Source: Paenibacillus sp.
Lineage (GTDB): Bacteria; Bacillota; Bacilli; Paenibacillales; Paenibacillaceae
Assembly (NCBI GenBank): GCA_023512345.1
Contig: JAILZT010000002.1
Span: 434,001 to 498,000, forward strand
Reading direction: 5' to 3'
Length of the DNA: 64,000 nt
Each line of letters begins with the position of its first letter. Position 1 is the first letter of the stretch. Positions 28,563 to 38,901 of this stretch are shown here, piece after piece. A program made the position numbers and the translations under genes. The notes under the pieces were generated by a model that worked only from the letters and a program-made list of their open reading frames with translations, was not told where the DNA came from and searched no databases.

Positions 28563-29432
28563 TCACTTTTTTACAGTCACAATGATTCCGTTTGTATTGT
28601 TCCCTGATATGTTATATCGACCGTTCTCCGGTACCTTAAGGATGTTTTGGGACATCGAATAATAGCTAACGTTATATTCTTCACCCTCTACTACTGCCGA
28701 CAAGTTCTTCTTTTCTTTTAAAAAGTCACAATATTGCTCCAATACAAGATCTTTTTCCTGCATGATAGCACTGTGGGGCAAACCTACATAACGAAAATGC
28801 CAGGGTTCATATTGAATCCCCGTGAGTTCGGCTTTATCCTTGGGATACCGTAAAATAAATCCGTATTTCCATGCGTTTTCTTGCAGCCACTTCCCCTCAT
28901 CTGCTTGGCTCATTTCAGTCTCTGTAGATCCAATATCAAGGGATAATCCTAGATTGTGTTCACTGTACCCCGCGGGTAAAGCATACGCTGAACCCTTGTC
29001 CCGATAAAGTTCCTCTTGCTTCTCAAAATCTCTGTAGCCACTACTGATCACGAAATGATTTACGCCCTCTTTTCCAGCAGCCTTAACCATTGACTTAAAT
29101 GCCTGCGCTACATGCTTTGACAGGTAAATATTATGACCCGGCAAACCATATCCCTGTGTTAATTCTGTATGCTCCGCTAAATTTACAATGTCGGACTTCA
29201 CCCCTTCCTCATGAACAGGATAATCCTTGTTAACCAACAATAGATCCCCTTTGTATACTTGATCCTGTGGAACAATTTTGATCATTTTTGAATTCCCTAG
29301 GCTAAACCGCTGTTGTTCGTATCCATCAAGGGTATTCTCCTTGTCCTGTCGCTCTTGAAAGTACTCCGTTGTCAAAATACCTGCATACCCCAGCAGTAAC
29401 ACTACAAATATAAAAAAGCCCCACTTCTTCAT
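28563..29432 (-). CDS. D-alanyl-D-alanine carboxypeptidase, M15/VanY-type
   Basis: FVISSGYRDFEKQEELY...PAGYSEHNLGLSLDIG...GFILRYPKDKAELTGIQYEPWHFRYVG. Confidence 0.93.
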   Translation of the reverse strand: MKKWGFFIFVVLLLGYAGILTTEYFQERQDKENTLDGYEQQRFSLGNSKMIKIVPQDQVYKGDLLLVNKDYPVHEEGVKSDIVNLAEHTELTQGYGLPGHNIYLSKHVAQAFKSMVKAAGKEGVNHFVISSGYRDFEKQEELYRDKGSAYALPAGYSEHNLGLSLDIGSTETEMSQADEGKWLQENAWKYGFILRYPKDKAELTGIQYEPWHFRYVGLPHSAIMQEKDLVLEQYCDFLKEKKNLSAVVEGEEYNVSYYSMSQNILKVPENGRYNISGNNTNGIIVTVKK

Positions 29433-29550
29433 AACCTATATCCTCCTTAACCCCTTATACCTTCAGGATAGAGAACAATAGTTAAAAAAAAGCAGGGCAA
29501 TCATAAAGTTTTTCTTAAAACTAGGGCTCCATCTCGAGAGAACTCGTCCG

Positions 29551-29735
29551 TATGCGGACTGAGAAGACCTTATTTGAGCAAAATCAGACAATTCGGGAAT
29601 TATACGGACACCAGAGACGCTATTGAGCCCTTTTCTTCCTAAAAGAGGCTTTTTTTATTTGAACAGTGTCTCCTGAGTCCGCATGGGATTCGCATAACCT
29701 TTTGAGTCGTAAATAGCGGCGATACAGTCCGCATA
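29551..29735. repeat. Four-unit palindromic intergenic element, copy 2
   Basis: CGGAC cores at 29555 and 29605 (50 bp apart); inverted GTCCG cores at 29677 and 29727 (50 bp apart). Confidence 0.8.
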
Positions 29736-29765
29736 TAAGAGGTGTGAAGTGCGGATCGTAGGCGT

Positions 29766-30869
29766 CTAAGCGTTGGACCCGGGCTCTTGCGGCAATCGGA
29801 CCTCAAAGAGTGTTCGCACCACGCTGCTTTCTACTGAAATCACTCCATCATGCTGCTCCACAATATTTTTTGCAATGAACAGGCCAAGACCCGTTCCCCC
29901 CTCTAGATGCGTTCGTGCCCGGTCACTCGTATAGTACATATCGAAGATATGCGGTAAATCTTCTGGAGCTATATGCCCTCCGTAGTTGACGACCTGAATA
30001 ACCACTTGCCCTGCATCCAGATGGCAATTGATATCTACATAGAACCCATCCTTCCCGTAACGGGAGGCGTTCGTCAATAAATTCTCGAATACACGTGCCA
30101 ACAGTTCTCCATCTCCGGAAATATATAAGTTAGGCGTAATATTTAATCGGGATAGTAGATGGCTTTTTTCGAACACAGGGTATAGTTCCTCATTCAATTG
30201 CATCAATAGCTCGCTGATGTCTATTCGTTTCTTTTCAACGGGAAGCATCCCATAGTTCATTCTAGTAATATCGAACAATCCATCGATTAGTTTTTCCAAG
30301 CGTTGAGATTTGGTGAAGGCAATAGAGGTGTAATGTTTGATTTGCTCTGCGGTCAGATGCTCATCCTTCAGAATTAAATCTAGATATCCCAACACAGATG
30401 TAAGCGGCGTCCGCAGATCATGAGCCAAATTCACGACTAACTGATCCTTGCTGTTCTCCGCAAAATCCCCTCTTTCCACCGCCACCTGAAGTTTTTCACT
30501 CGCCAGATTCAGATCCTCCGCAATGACTTTGAACTCATCCTCTGAAGTAAGCTCTACCCTATTCTTAAAATCACCATTAGCCAGATGATGAATTCCCCGG
30601 GAAATTTCATTGAAGTAGGTAGCATATGGCTTGGTAAACCAATAGAAAAAAAGAATGGCCATAGGGATAAATAGGATCAGGAAAAAGTAAATATCGCCTA
30701 TATTGCTCATAATCTGACGATACTGAGCCAGCGGATCTTCCCGGCGAACACCTGCATAATAGAGTTGAAGAAGCCTATAGACCCCATAAGTGATAGCACC
30801 AGACAAAAGCATACTTAACCCCAGCAGCAGAATCATTTTTGTCCGAAAGCTTCGAATTCTCTTAATCAT
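29766..30869 (-). CDS. VanS-like sensor histidine kinase
   Basis: NLAHDLRTPLTSVLGYLDLIL; GGTGLGLFIAKNIVEQH; start at ATG 30869 overlapping the upstream RR stop. Confidence 0.93.
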   Translation of the reverse strand: MIKRIRSFRTKMILLLGLSMLLSGAITYGVYRLLQLYYAGVRREDPLAQYRQIMSNIGDIYFFLILFIPMAILFFYWFTKPYATYFNEISRGIHHLANGDFKNRVELTSEDEFKVIAEDLNLASEKLQVAVERGDFAENSKDQLVVNLAHDLRTPLTSVLGYLDLILKDEHLTAEQIKHYTSIAFTKSQRLEKLIDGLFDITRMNYGMLPVEKKRIDISELLMQLNEELYPVFEKSHLLSRLNITPNLYISGDGELLARVFENLLTNASRYGKDGFYVDINCHLDAGQVVIQVVNYGGHIAPEDLPHIFDMYYTSDRARTHLEGGTGLGLFIAKNIVEQHDGVISVESSVVRTLFEVRLPQEPGSNA

Positions 30870-31557
30870 TGAACGTATACCCCACGCCCCAAATGGTTTT
30901 GATGAACTTGTCTTTATTGTTATCTTCTCCAAGCTTCTTACGAAGTGTACGGATATGCACCATAACCGTGTTGCCGCTCTCATAGTAGGCTTCGCCCCAC
31001 ACCTGCTGAAAGATACTTTCGGCGCTGAATACCTGCTTAGGATGGCTGGCTAATAGGTACAGAATATCAAATTCCTTCGGTGTTAACTCGACCGGTTCGC
31101 CATATAGGGTAACGGTGTGCTGATCAAGTGAAATCGTTAATCCACTCGCTTCTAGTACTGTTTTGTTCGCTGCCGCAGGTTGATTGAAGCGCAAAGAACG
31201 GCGAAGCTGAGAATTCACTCGGGCTACCAATTCCATAGGATTGAACGGTTTTGTCATATAGTCGTCGGCCCCCATTACAAGCCCTGTGATCTTATCGAGA
31301 TCAGAGATTTTGGCACTCAAAAAAATAATGGGCAGATGATATTGCTCCCGAATTTGACGGGTAACCTCATAACCATCCAGCTCAGGCATCATAATATCCA
31401 AAATGGCCAAATCTATCGATTGTGACTGAATCGCATGAATGGCTGCTCTCCCATCCGCCGCTTTGACAATATCATATCCCTCTTTTTGTAAGTGTAAAGC
31501 AACCAAATCGGCGATCTCCGCCTCATCATCTGCAATTAGAATCGTGATACGCTTCAT
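30862..31557 (-). CDS. VanR-like OmpR-family response regulator
   Basis: ITILIADDEAEIADLVALHLQ...LAILDIMMPELDGYEVTRQIR... Confidence 0.94.
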   Translation of the reverse strand: MKRITILIADDEAEIADLVALHLQKEGYDIVKAADGRAAIHAIQSQSIDLAILDIMMPELDGYEVTRQIREQYHLPIIFLSAKISDLDKITGLVMGADDYMTKPFNPMELVARVNSQLRRSLRFNQPAAANKTVLEASGLTISLDQHTVTLYGEPVELTPKEFDILYLLASHPKQVFSAESIFQQVWGEAYYESGNTVMVHIRTLRKKLGEDNNKDKFIKTIWGVGYTFND

Positions 31558-31648
31558 TTGCCTAGTTCACTCCTATATAAGATGATCCACAACAGAACAT
31601 GTTAAATTTATTATTTGTTACCTTCCTTATCCTGAACCATAACGCAAA

Positions 31649-31676
31649 AAAGGGCAACCCCGTTCAGTTGCCCTTC
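31649..31676 (-). terminator. Rho-independent terminator
   Basis: AAGGGCAAC-CCCGTTCA-GTTGCCCTT with minus-strand U-run. Confidence 0.75.
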
Positions 31677-31738
31677 GCTGTTGTAAGCTGTTGCACACTC
31701 GCGCTTAAAAAGTCGGAGGAAGATTGGAAATTACCGCT

Positions 31739-32683
31739 TTACTTGCGCCATCTTTCAGCTAACTCACGGATTTGATGCGGCGTTGTACGGCAGCATCCGC
31801 CTATTATGCGGGCCCCTGCAGCGTACCAGCGTTCCGATTCATCACGCATACTCCCGCAAGTTCCGTTTCCATGCCAGGTTTTGGTCTCCGGGTTGTACGT
31901 CTCTCCCGAGTTAGGATATACAATGATCGGTTTTGTGGTGTATTTGCTTAGAATAGTGACTGCTTCGGTCACCACGGTTGTCGGTGCACAGTTCAGGCCG
32001 ATCGCAGCAATCTGCTTATTAGACCCGAACCGAGCGGCACACTCTTCAAGCGATGTCCCCTCACTGATGGAGGTTCCATCCTTCAACGAAAAGGACAGCC
32101 AGGCGAAGACATCCGGAAATTCCTTCAGCAGTGCCTCTAACACCCCAGCCTCTTGAAGGGATGGAATGGTCTCAAAAGCTAAGATATCGGCCCCTGCTTC
32201 GATTAATGCAGCCATCCGGGGACGATGAAAAGCGGTTAATGTCTCATCTGTCACCCCGTAATGACCTACATACTCCGATCCGTCCGCCAGATAAGCACCA
32301 TAAGGACCTACGGATGCTGCTACAATCGGCTTTGGCCGATGGATCTGCTCCCCTTCCTGCCAAACATCATCTCTAGCCCGACTGGCTAGCTGCACTGTTA
32401 AGCGGATCAGATCCAGCGCAGCTTGTTCTCCGATTCCTTTTTCACCAAAGCCCAATACCGTAGCCTGATAACTGGACGTAATTGCACAGTCCGCTCCGGC
32501 TCTGAAATAATCGGCATGCACCCGATAGATTAGCTCAGGATTCTCCAGCAGCACACGGGCAGACCAGAGAGGATCATCTAGATTACATCCATGCTGCTCC
32601 AATTCGGTCGCGAGGGCTCCATCCAGTATCATAACGGAGTAATCACGTAAAATAGCTTCAATTGGATTGGATAGGTTCGACAT
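31739..32683 (-). CDS. mmuM: Homocysteine S-methyltransferase
   Basis: [33 protein letters not shown]...GLNCAP...[15 protein letters not shown]. Confidence 0.92.
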   Translation of the reverse strand: MSNLSNPIEAILRDYSVMILDGALATELEQHGCNLDDPLWSARVLLENPELIYRVHADYFRAGADCAITSSYQATVLGFGEKGIGEQAALDLIRLTVQLASRARDDVWQEGEQIHRPKPIVAASVGPYGAYLADGSEYVGHYGVTDETLTAFHRPRMAALIEAGADILAFETIPSLQEAGVLEALLKEFPDVFAWLSFSLKDGTSISEGTSLEECAARFGSNKQIAAIGLNCAPTTVVTEAVTILSKYTTKPIIVYPNSGETYNPETKTWHGNGTCGSMRDESERWYAAGARIIGGCCRTTPHQIRELAERWRK

Positions 32684-34067
32684 GGGCTTGTCCTCTTTTC
32701 TTTACACGTTGAGTGAGATAGTAGCTGCCATAACATAAGATTATAAAGGGTATTCCACAATACAGCGCAATTCGCTGTGTCGAGTCAAAGGCTATTCCTA
32801 TACATGAAGCCAGGCAAAGGACTAAAGAGACTACTGGTACCACCGGATAAAAAGGAGTCCGATAAATTAGATCCTTAACTGAATTCCCTTCCCGTAGATA
32901 CTGCCTGCGGAATAACAATTGTGATAGGCTGATGCTCATCCATACGACAACAACAGCCAGTCCGGAAATCGATACCAAGGCAATATACACTGTCCCCGGT
33001 GCAATAATGCTGGACAGCAACGCTAATCCACCACCCAGCATACTGAAGGTTACCGCATAGATCGGCACGCCCCGCTTCGTTAACTTAGCAAACACCGGAG
33101 AGATGGTCTGCTTATCCGCTAGAGACCACAACATCCGGGAGGAGGCATATAATCCTGAATTGGCTGCTGACAGAATGGCTGTCAGAATAACAAAGTTCAT
33201 GATATCAGCGGCATATGGAACACCGATACGCTCCATCACAGCTACAAATGGACTTTCCAGAACACTGGCGTCTGACATGGGCAGCAGTGCAGCCAGAATT
33301 ACAATCGTCCCAATAAAAAAGATAATCAGACGCCACAACGTGGTATGGATTGCTTTAGGAATTGTTTTTTCCGGATCAACCGTCTCCCCGGCTGCAATTC
33401 CAATTAACTCCGTACCCGAAAAAGCAAAATTGACGGCGAGCATAGTAAGAAGAATGGCTGTTGCACCATGCGGGAACCAACCGGAAGCCGTTATATTTGA
33501 AAAGAGGGGGGCAGCTTCCGTCTCAGCCATTGGGATAAATCCGAACATTGCGGCCCCACCCAGAATAATAAATATTACAATCGTTAGTACTTTAATCGAA
33601 GAAAACCAAAACTCAGATTCCGCAAAAAGTCTGACCGTCAAAGAATTAAACAAAAAGATCATCAATGCAAACAATGCACTCCAAATCCATACGTTAACGG
33701 AAGGGAACCAGCGCTGCATCAACAATCCTGCCGCTGTAAACTCTGAACCAAGCGCAACGGTCCAAGTCAACCAGTACAACCAGGCAACTGTATATCCTGT
33801 TGCTGGACCTATATACTTAGCTGCATAACTGTGAAACGCACCGGTCTCCGGCATATGTACGGACAGTTCTCCAAGACAAAGCATAACCAAATAAACGGAT
33901 ACCGCACCAATGAGATAAGCCAAAATTGTCCCTAAGGGTCCAGCCTGCTGAATGGTATAGCCGGAACTAAGAAATAATCCAGTCCCGATTACCCCGCCAA
34001 GCGACAGCATGACGACATGCCGTGTCTCCATCTTTCTTTGAAATGGTTGTTTTCTGTTGTTGTCCAT
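32658..34067 (-). CDS. mmuP: Amino-acid permease, probable S-methylmethionine permease
   Basis: [42 protein letters not shown]; overlaps mmuM; SAM riboswitch upstream. Confidence 0.85.
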   Translation of the reverse strand: MDNNRKQPFQRKMETRHVVMLSLGGVIGTGLFLSSGYTIQQAGPLGTILAYLIGAVSVYLVMLCLGELSVHMPETGAFHSYAAKYIGPATGYTVAWLYWLTWTVALGSEFTAAGLLMQRWFPSVNVWIWSALFALMIFLFNSLTVRLFAESEFWFSSIKVLTIVIFIILGGAAMFGFIPMAETEAAPLFSNITASGWFPHGATAILLTMLAVNFAFSGTELIGIAAGETVDPEKTIPKAIHTTLWRLIIFFIGTIVILAALLPMSDASVLESPFVAVMERIGVPYAADIMNFVILTAILSAANSGLYASSRMLWSLADKQTISPVFAKLTKRGVPIYAVTFSMLGGGLALLSSIIAPGTVYIALVSISGLAVVVVWMSISLSQLLFRRQYLREGNSVKDLIYRTPFYPVVPVVSLVLCLASCIGIAFDSTQRIALYCGIPFIILCYGSYYLTQRVKKRGQAHVEPIQSN

Positions 34068-34102
34068 GCTTTCTCCCCTTCTTCTTCATCCAGGGTGAAC
34101 AC

Positions 34103-34132
34103 AAAAAACGCACCCTTATAATAGAGTGCGTA
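34103..34132 (-). terminator. Expression-platform terminator of SAM riboswitch
   Basis: Minus strand ACGCACTCTATTATAAGGGTGCGTTTTTTGT. Confidence 0.8.
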
Positions 34133-34152
34133 CTGATAAATAAAGACAAATG

Positions 34153-34254
34153 CTTATCTATCAGGCTGTTCACCCGCTGGAGTTAGCACAGTATCCTTCA
34201 GAGATCTGTTGCTGAGGCTTCAAAGGGCCAGTCCCTCCACCTCTCTGGATAAGA
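34153..34254 (-). ncRNA. SAM-I (S-box) riboswitch aptamer
   Basis: Minus strand CTTATCCAGAGAGGTGGAGGGACTGGCCCTTTGAAGCCTCAGCAACAG...GATAAG; S-box core GGTGGAGGGACTGGCCC..TGAAGCC..CAGCAAC. Confidence 0.95.
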
Positions 34255-34344
34255 AATAATTTGATTTTTAACTACTATAGCGATCTATGTTTCAGCTGTC
34301 AATATATAAGTAGATTTATGTGCCCGTTCGCAGCGCAGGCTTCA

Positions 34345-34884
34345 CTACTCTGGTTTATACTCACCTAACTTCCCTTCGTAGATCAAATACAACCGCTCGC
34401 TTTGCCGGAAGTCGTCCGGTGTAACGAGTGCAGGCAGCTTATTCCATAGCTTTATTCCTGAGCGCTCCAGAATCTCGGCAACAAATTGCGAACAAAAGTA
34501 GGAGTTGCTGAATTCAACAGGTTCTTTGAGTGCAATACCGATAACACCCAGAATGTTATAGAGATACTTTTTACGGCTTCGGATGAAAATTTGCAGTACC
34601 CGCTTCATTTTCTCAACTTCACGGTCGGATACATGGAGCTCATAAATGACACAGGTCGTATTCGGATATTTGCTGAATGTGCCTGTCTGAATATCCTCTT
34701 TCACAAATCCACCATTGAGTGGGTTGCTCGGGTGCTTTCTCCCGAAGCTGTACAACTCCGAAAGTTCCCGGTTAAACGAAATCGAAGCGTGGTTGTAAGG
34801 CGCCTTCGTATACCCTTGAATCACTTTCGTAAAAAGAGTTCCGGTATTCGTAAGCAAGATAAAGACCGATCGATCCTCTGCCAT
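34345..34884 (-). CDS. Permuted papain/NlpC-P60-like (YiiX-type) protein
   Basis: NHASISFNRELSELYSFGRK... with later YFCSQFVAEILERSGI. Confidence 0.6.
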   Translation of the reverse strand: MAEDRSVFILLTNTGTLFTKVIQGYTKAPYNHASISFNRELSELYSFGRKHPSNPLNGGFVKEDIQTGTFSKYPNTTCVIYELHVSDREVEKMKRVLQIFIRSRKKYLYNILGVIGIALKEPVEFSNSYFCSQFVAEILERSGIKLWNKLPALVTPDDFRQSERLYLIYEGKLGEYKPE

Positions 34885-34981
34885 TTACAAAATTTCCCCT
34901 TATCAAGTTTGGACTGATACTTCATAATAACATATGATCCCTTTAATGGAATCCTACTCTGCGATAAGTTGGTGATTGGCA

Positions 34982-35896
34982 ATGGACAGCTCACTCTTCA
35001 CATTAGTTCTTATTTTTGCAGTCTTATCAGTCATCCAATTGCTATATTATGTAATAGGAAAAGTGCAGCCAGACAAAGACTATGCGGCTATTGGAGTTCG
35101 TATCAAAACCTGGTGGGGTATGCTGATGGTTTTTTGCTTGGCCACTCTTTTCAACCCTATTGTTTCACTGCTGTCCCTCATGGGACTTACCTTCTTCGCA
35201 CTAAGAGAATATTTCTCCATGATCAAATCCAAAAAAGCCGACCGCAGACTTTTTCTGTGGGCGTACTTATCCATTCCTCTACAATTTTATTGGATTTATA
35301 TTGAGTGGTACGGGATGTTTATCGTCTTTATCCCAGTCTATATCTTCTTACTCCTACCGATTCCTCGCCTGATTAATAAAGGAACGGTAGGTTTTCTGCG
35401 CAGTGTCAGTCGGGCTCAATGGGGGCTTATGCTGATGGTTTTTGGGCTTAGTCATCTGGCCTATTTCCAATTTGCTACGCCGCAGTATGGAGCGGGTCTT
35501 GTGCTATTTCTAGTAGTGTTGACGCAGTTAAATGACGTCGTGCACCATCTGGCATCCATGTATTTCGGCAAGAGAAAGATTGTCCCGACAGCCAATCCGT
35601 ATTTAACTTGGGAAGGTTTTGCGTGCGCGTTTATCGTAACGACAGGAAGCTCTTATCTAATTTACCCGCACTTAACCCCTCTGGATCTAACTTTTGGGAT
35701 CGTGTCCGGCATGCTAATCAGTTTGAGCGGTTTCTTCGGCAGCCTAACAGTTTCCGTTTTGAAACGGGACTTATTAATAGGCGATGATGATAAATTCGAG
35801 GCTTTGAAAAAAAGCTACTTAAGCCGGGTCGATAGCCTGACCTATACCTCCCCGGTCTTTTTCCACGTAATCCGTTATTTTTTTGATTTCATGTAA
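34982..35896 (+). CDS. CdsA-like phosphatidate cytidylyltransferase family membrane protein
   Basis: Multiple TM helices; C-terminal KRDLLIGDDDKFEALKKSYLSRVDSLTYTSPVFFHVIRYFF. Confidence 0.65.
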   Translation: MDSSLFTLVLIFAVLSVIQLLYYVIGKVQPDKDYAAIGVRIKTWWGMLMVFCLATLFNPIVSLLSLMGLTFFALREYFSMIKSKKADRRLFLWAYLSIPLQFYWIYIEWYGMFIVFIPVYIFLLLPIPRLINKGTVGFLRSVSRAQWGLMLMVFGLSHLAYFQFATPQYGAGLVLFLVVLTQLNDVVHHLASMYFGKRKIVPTANPYLTWEGFACAFIVTTGSSYLIYPHLTPLDLTFGIVSGMLISLSGFFGSLTVSVLKRDLLIGDDDKFEALKKSYLSRVDSLTYTSPVFFHVIRYFFDFM

Positions 35897-35909
35897 TAAC
35901 TGAGTCGTA

Positions 35910-37229
35910 TCACAACGCTCTGTCTTCATAGACCGTGCGGTAGTCAGCTACGACAAGTTGCCCATTTTCCTGCGCGAAGGTGAGAATTTCCTCAGTCTTG
36001 TAAAATGCCGGCTCACTGGTTTGGGTGAAATAGGTAATCTGCACGTTGCTGCCATTCCTACTGATCTCAAAATCAACAACCCATGGGCTGGAGACTCCGA
36101 TGTTATAGTTCCAGTTCTCGCCGCCTCTAACGATTTGCTCTTGCTTGAATCGCTCCTTCATGGAAGCCGACATCATTTCATATCGGGGCTGACCCTCACG
36201 GGAGATGAGGGCTTGGGCCCATACAGTAGTCATCTCATCGAGCTGACTCATAGAAGCAACCGGTTTGCGGGAAGGGTTGGCCGTGAAGCCTGCCATGAAG
36301 ATAAGCACTATCATACAAGCAGCAGCGACCACTCCAAATGTCGGTTTTTTATAGTTCAGGACATTTTTAATTCTGGCATGAACACTGCTTTGGCTGAAGG
36401 CCAGGGGACTGCCGGGCAGGCGTCCGCTTTTTTTAACCGCAAGGGAGAGCAAGGAATGGGAGTAGCCAGATTTTGCGTTCTTGCCCAGTTTTCGAATTAC
36501 ACTTTCATCACAGGACATTTCCATATCCTTACTCATTAGGGCAAAAGAGAGCCACATCCACGGATTGAACCAGTGAACAATAAGCACCAGGAACGCCATC
36601 GGTTTGATCAGATAATCAAATCTTCGAATATGTGTCTGCTCATGCGCGAGAATAAAGCTAAGCTCCGTCTCCTTCAATCCCACAGGGATAACAATTCTAG
36701 GCTTAATGAATCCATAGACAAAAGGTGTAGTGATTCGGTCAGATTCAAAGACATTCCCTTGTACGACCGTGGCTGTTCTCACCTTATGTAAGAGTTTCAG
36801 GTAAGAAATAATGCTGTAACTCAATAGCAGCACCATGCCAACTACCCAGATTATCCCCGCAAGCTCCATCGTGATTTGCATCGGATTCACACTTGCTTCA
36901 GGTGTTGCAGGAGGAAGGGAGGCATTCACGATAGAATTGATGACTCCCGCCCCTACATCTACCGTTGGGTTGTTCATCAAACCCACATGATCGGGAACAT
37001 ACGCCATGAATCCGCTGGCGGTTTGAACATGGGGGGCCAGAAATCTTAACAAGCTAAGATCTGAGCTAAAACTAAGAGGGCACACCAGCCTTACGAGTAC
37101 CGCCAACCATAAAAGATATGGGAAGACTTTGGGTGCTTTGCGAAAAACCAGCCGGATTGCCATCACAGCAAAAGCTACATAACTTGCCGTAATGCTCATA
37201 TTCAGTAGGGTGGTGAACAACGTGGTCAT
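35910..37229 (-). CDS. BlaR1/MecR1-like M56 family sensor peptidase
   Basis: FILAHEQTHIRRFDYLIKPMAFLVLIVHWFNPWMWLSFALMSKDMEMSCDESVIRKLG. Confidence 0.93.
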   Translation of the reverse strand: MTTLFTTLLNMSITASYVAFAVMAIRLVFRKAPKVFPYLLWLAVLVRLVCPLSFSSDLSLLRFLAPHVQTASGFMAYVPDHVGLMNNPTVDVGAGVINSIVNASLPPATPEASVNPMQITMELAGIIWVVGMVLLLSYSIISYLKLLHKVRTATVVQGNVFESDRITTPFVYGFIKPRIVIPVGLKETELSFILAHEQTHIRRFDYLIKPMAFLVLIVHWFNPWMWLSFALMSKDMEMSCDESVIRKLGKNAKSGYSHSLLSLAVKKSGRLPGSPLAFSQSSVHARIKNVLNYKKPTFGVVAAACMIVLIFMAGFTANPSRKPVASMSQLDEMTTVWAQALISREGQPRYEMMSASMKERFKQEQIVRGGENWNYNIGVSSPWVVDFEISRNGSNVQITYFTQTSEPAFYKTEEILTFAQENGQLVVADYRTVYEDRAL

Positions 37230-37585
37230 TCCGTCGCCTCCTCGATAATGCGTTTGAGCTGTTCTGCCTCTTTTGAAGTGATTTTATGATTGCCTAGAAA
37301 GGCCGTCAGAAATTGCGGCAATGAACCGTCAAAGGCTTTATCGATTAAAGCTTCACTCTCATACTTCTGTGCATCCTCGCGTTTGATCAGGGTTGATACC
37401 CGCGCATTTTGATTCTGTAATATCCCGCGTTCACAGAGTTTCCGGAGTACGGTATAGGTCGTTGACTTCTTCCAGCCCAATCTGTCGAGACAAAGCTTAA
37501 CCAGCTCCGTTGAATTAACCGGTTCGTTCTCCCAGATGAGCGATACAAATTTATATTCCGCATCAAAGAGTTTATAGGGCCCCAA
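37226..37585 (-). CDS. BlaI/MecI family repressor
   Basis: SLIWENEPVNSTELVKLCLDRLGWKKSTTYTVLRKLCERGIL; TTG start. Confidence 0.92.
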   Translation of the reverse strand: MGPYKLFDAEYKFVSLIWENEPVNSTELVKLCLDRLGWKKSTTYTVLRKLCERGILQNQNARVSTLIKREDAQKYESEALIDKAFDGSLPQFLTAFLGNHKITSKEAEQLKRIIEEATE

Positions 37586-37601
37586 ACTCTCACCTCACTT
37601 T

Positions 37602-37650
37602 AAGTTTATTACGATAAACCTCTTAATTGAAGTCTATTGCAGTAAACCTC
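37602..37650 (-). promoter_or_regulatory. Putative tandem BlaI operators
   Basis: AAGTTTATTACGATAAACCTC (37602) and AAGTCTATTGCAGTAAACCTC (37630), 28 bp apart. Confidence 0.5.
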
Positions 37651-37686
37651 TAATGTCAAAGCGGGAAATGGGAGCCCTGCTCACCC

Positions 37687-38673
37687 TTAATTGGACGAGG
37701 AGGAGGCGGCAGCCGATGCAGCGGCGGCGGCGGCAATCGCGGTCTGCTGAGCAATCACAATATTGGTAATGCTAGTGGAGAGCGTCGTGGTTAGAATGCC
37801 GCCTTTCACATCATCTACGAATTTAAAGGCTACCAGTGCAGCCGACAGCAGCAACAATTCCTGCTTGGCGATGGACCAATTACCGAAGCCCTTTTGGGTA
37901 CGCAAGAATTCATAAGTCTCCGAGACATCGCTAACGATAGATTCCCTGTCGCCAGGAAGTAACGATAGTACGCCAAGCGAAGAGAGCGTATATTCCTTGT
38001 CCAACCGTATTCCCTGTGAGCGGAAGGAATCACGTAAGGCAAGTACACGGGTCGCTGCTTCTGACACTTCCTCTCCAAGAACCAGTACCTGTGTCAGAGC
38101 TTGTACGCTGTTCCCCGATAGAAACTCTGGCTTCAGTGCGGCGTAGAGTTGCTCCATGCTCTTCACTCCGCTATGTACGTCGATATCGGAAAGGCCTAAC
38201 ATAGCTGCGAAGATATAGTCATCCTGACCCGTAAGGAAACGGTGGTTTGTCTTCATACTATCGTAGAAAGCTTTTGCCCGTTCTACGGTTCGTAGATACT
38301 GATCCGATGTAGTATTAGCTGCGATTTGATAGGCGGCAACGACGAGATAATCGGAAGCTCTGAATTTGGCGTTCTTCATCGTGTCATAAACAGACAGCGT
38401 GTTGGCAAGCTGCGTTTCTTTATCTGTAGAAAGAGACAGCAGGGCCGCAATACTGATTGCCGAATTCCCCCTGAAGGAAGAAAAGAGCCCGGTATTCTCC
38501 TTTATAAGTTCATAGCTCTCGCGAATCGCGTAATCATCCGCTATCTTGTTTTCGGCTGTGTACAGTAAGGCAGCTAATCGGTTGACCATGGCATTCTGCC
38601 AGACAAACGCCTTTTTGATCCTTTGTGCGTTATCAACAAATAAATCCAAACTATTTTTATACTGCTCATTCAT
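37687..38673 (-). CDS. DUF4003 family protein with Ala/Ser-rich tail
   Basis: SFRGNSAISIAALLSLSTDKETQL...; tail AIAAAAAASAAASSSSN. Confidence 0.75.
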   Translation of the reverse strand: MNEQYKNSLDLFVDNAQRIKKAFVWQNAMVNRLAALLYTAENKIADDYAIRESYELIKENTGLFSSFRGNSAISIAALLSLSTDKETQLANTLSVYDTMKNAKFRASDYLVVAAYQIAANTTSDQYLRTVERAKAFYDSMKTNHRFLTGQDDYIFAAMLGLSDIDVHSGVKSMEQLYAALKPEFLSGNSVQALTQVLVLGEEVSEAATRVLALRDSFRSQGIRLDKEYTLSSLGVLSLLPGDRESIVSDVSETYEFLRTQKGFGNWSIAKQELLLLSAALVAFKFVDDVKGGILTTTLSTSITNIVIAQQTAIAAAAAASAAASSSSN

Positions 38674-38901
38674 TGCTTACACCTACCTATAGTTGATATA
38701 TAAATTGGGGACTTATATTCATTTTACATCAACCATAGTTTTCCTGAATACTATATTTTTTCCACTTCCATACTTCTCATAAAAAGACTGGTAAAGTCCG
38801 TCTATAATTAAATTTTCTCTTGCATGTTTTGGTATATGCATCCATTATTTAACTTGGAGAAATCATTAATGGAAAATAAAGTATCCGAATGACGGGGGAC
38901 G

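Noticed and set aside
28026-31557. Complete vancomycin-resistance cluster
   Set aside because: No VanH, VanA/B-type ligase or VanX homologue in the window.
33103-33828. 241-aa plus-strand ORF
   Set aside because: Fully antisense to the amino-acid permease, whose transmembrane pattern and family match are clear.
35958-36539. 193-aa plus-strand ORF
   Set aside because: Antisense to the BlaR1/M56 gene with its intact zinc motif.
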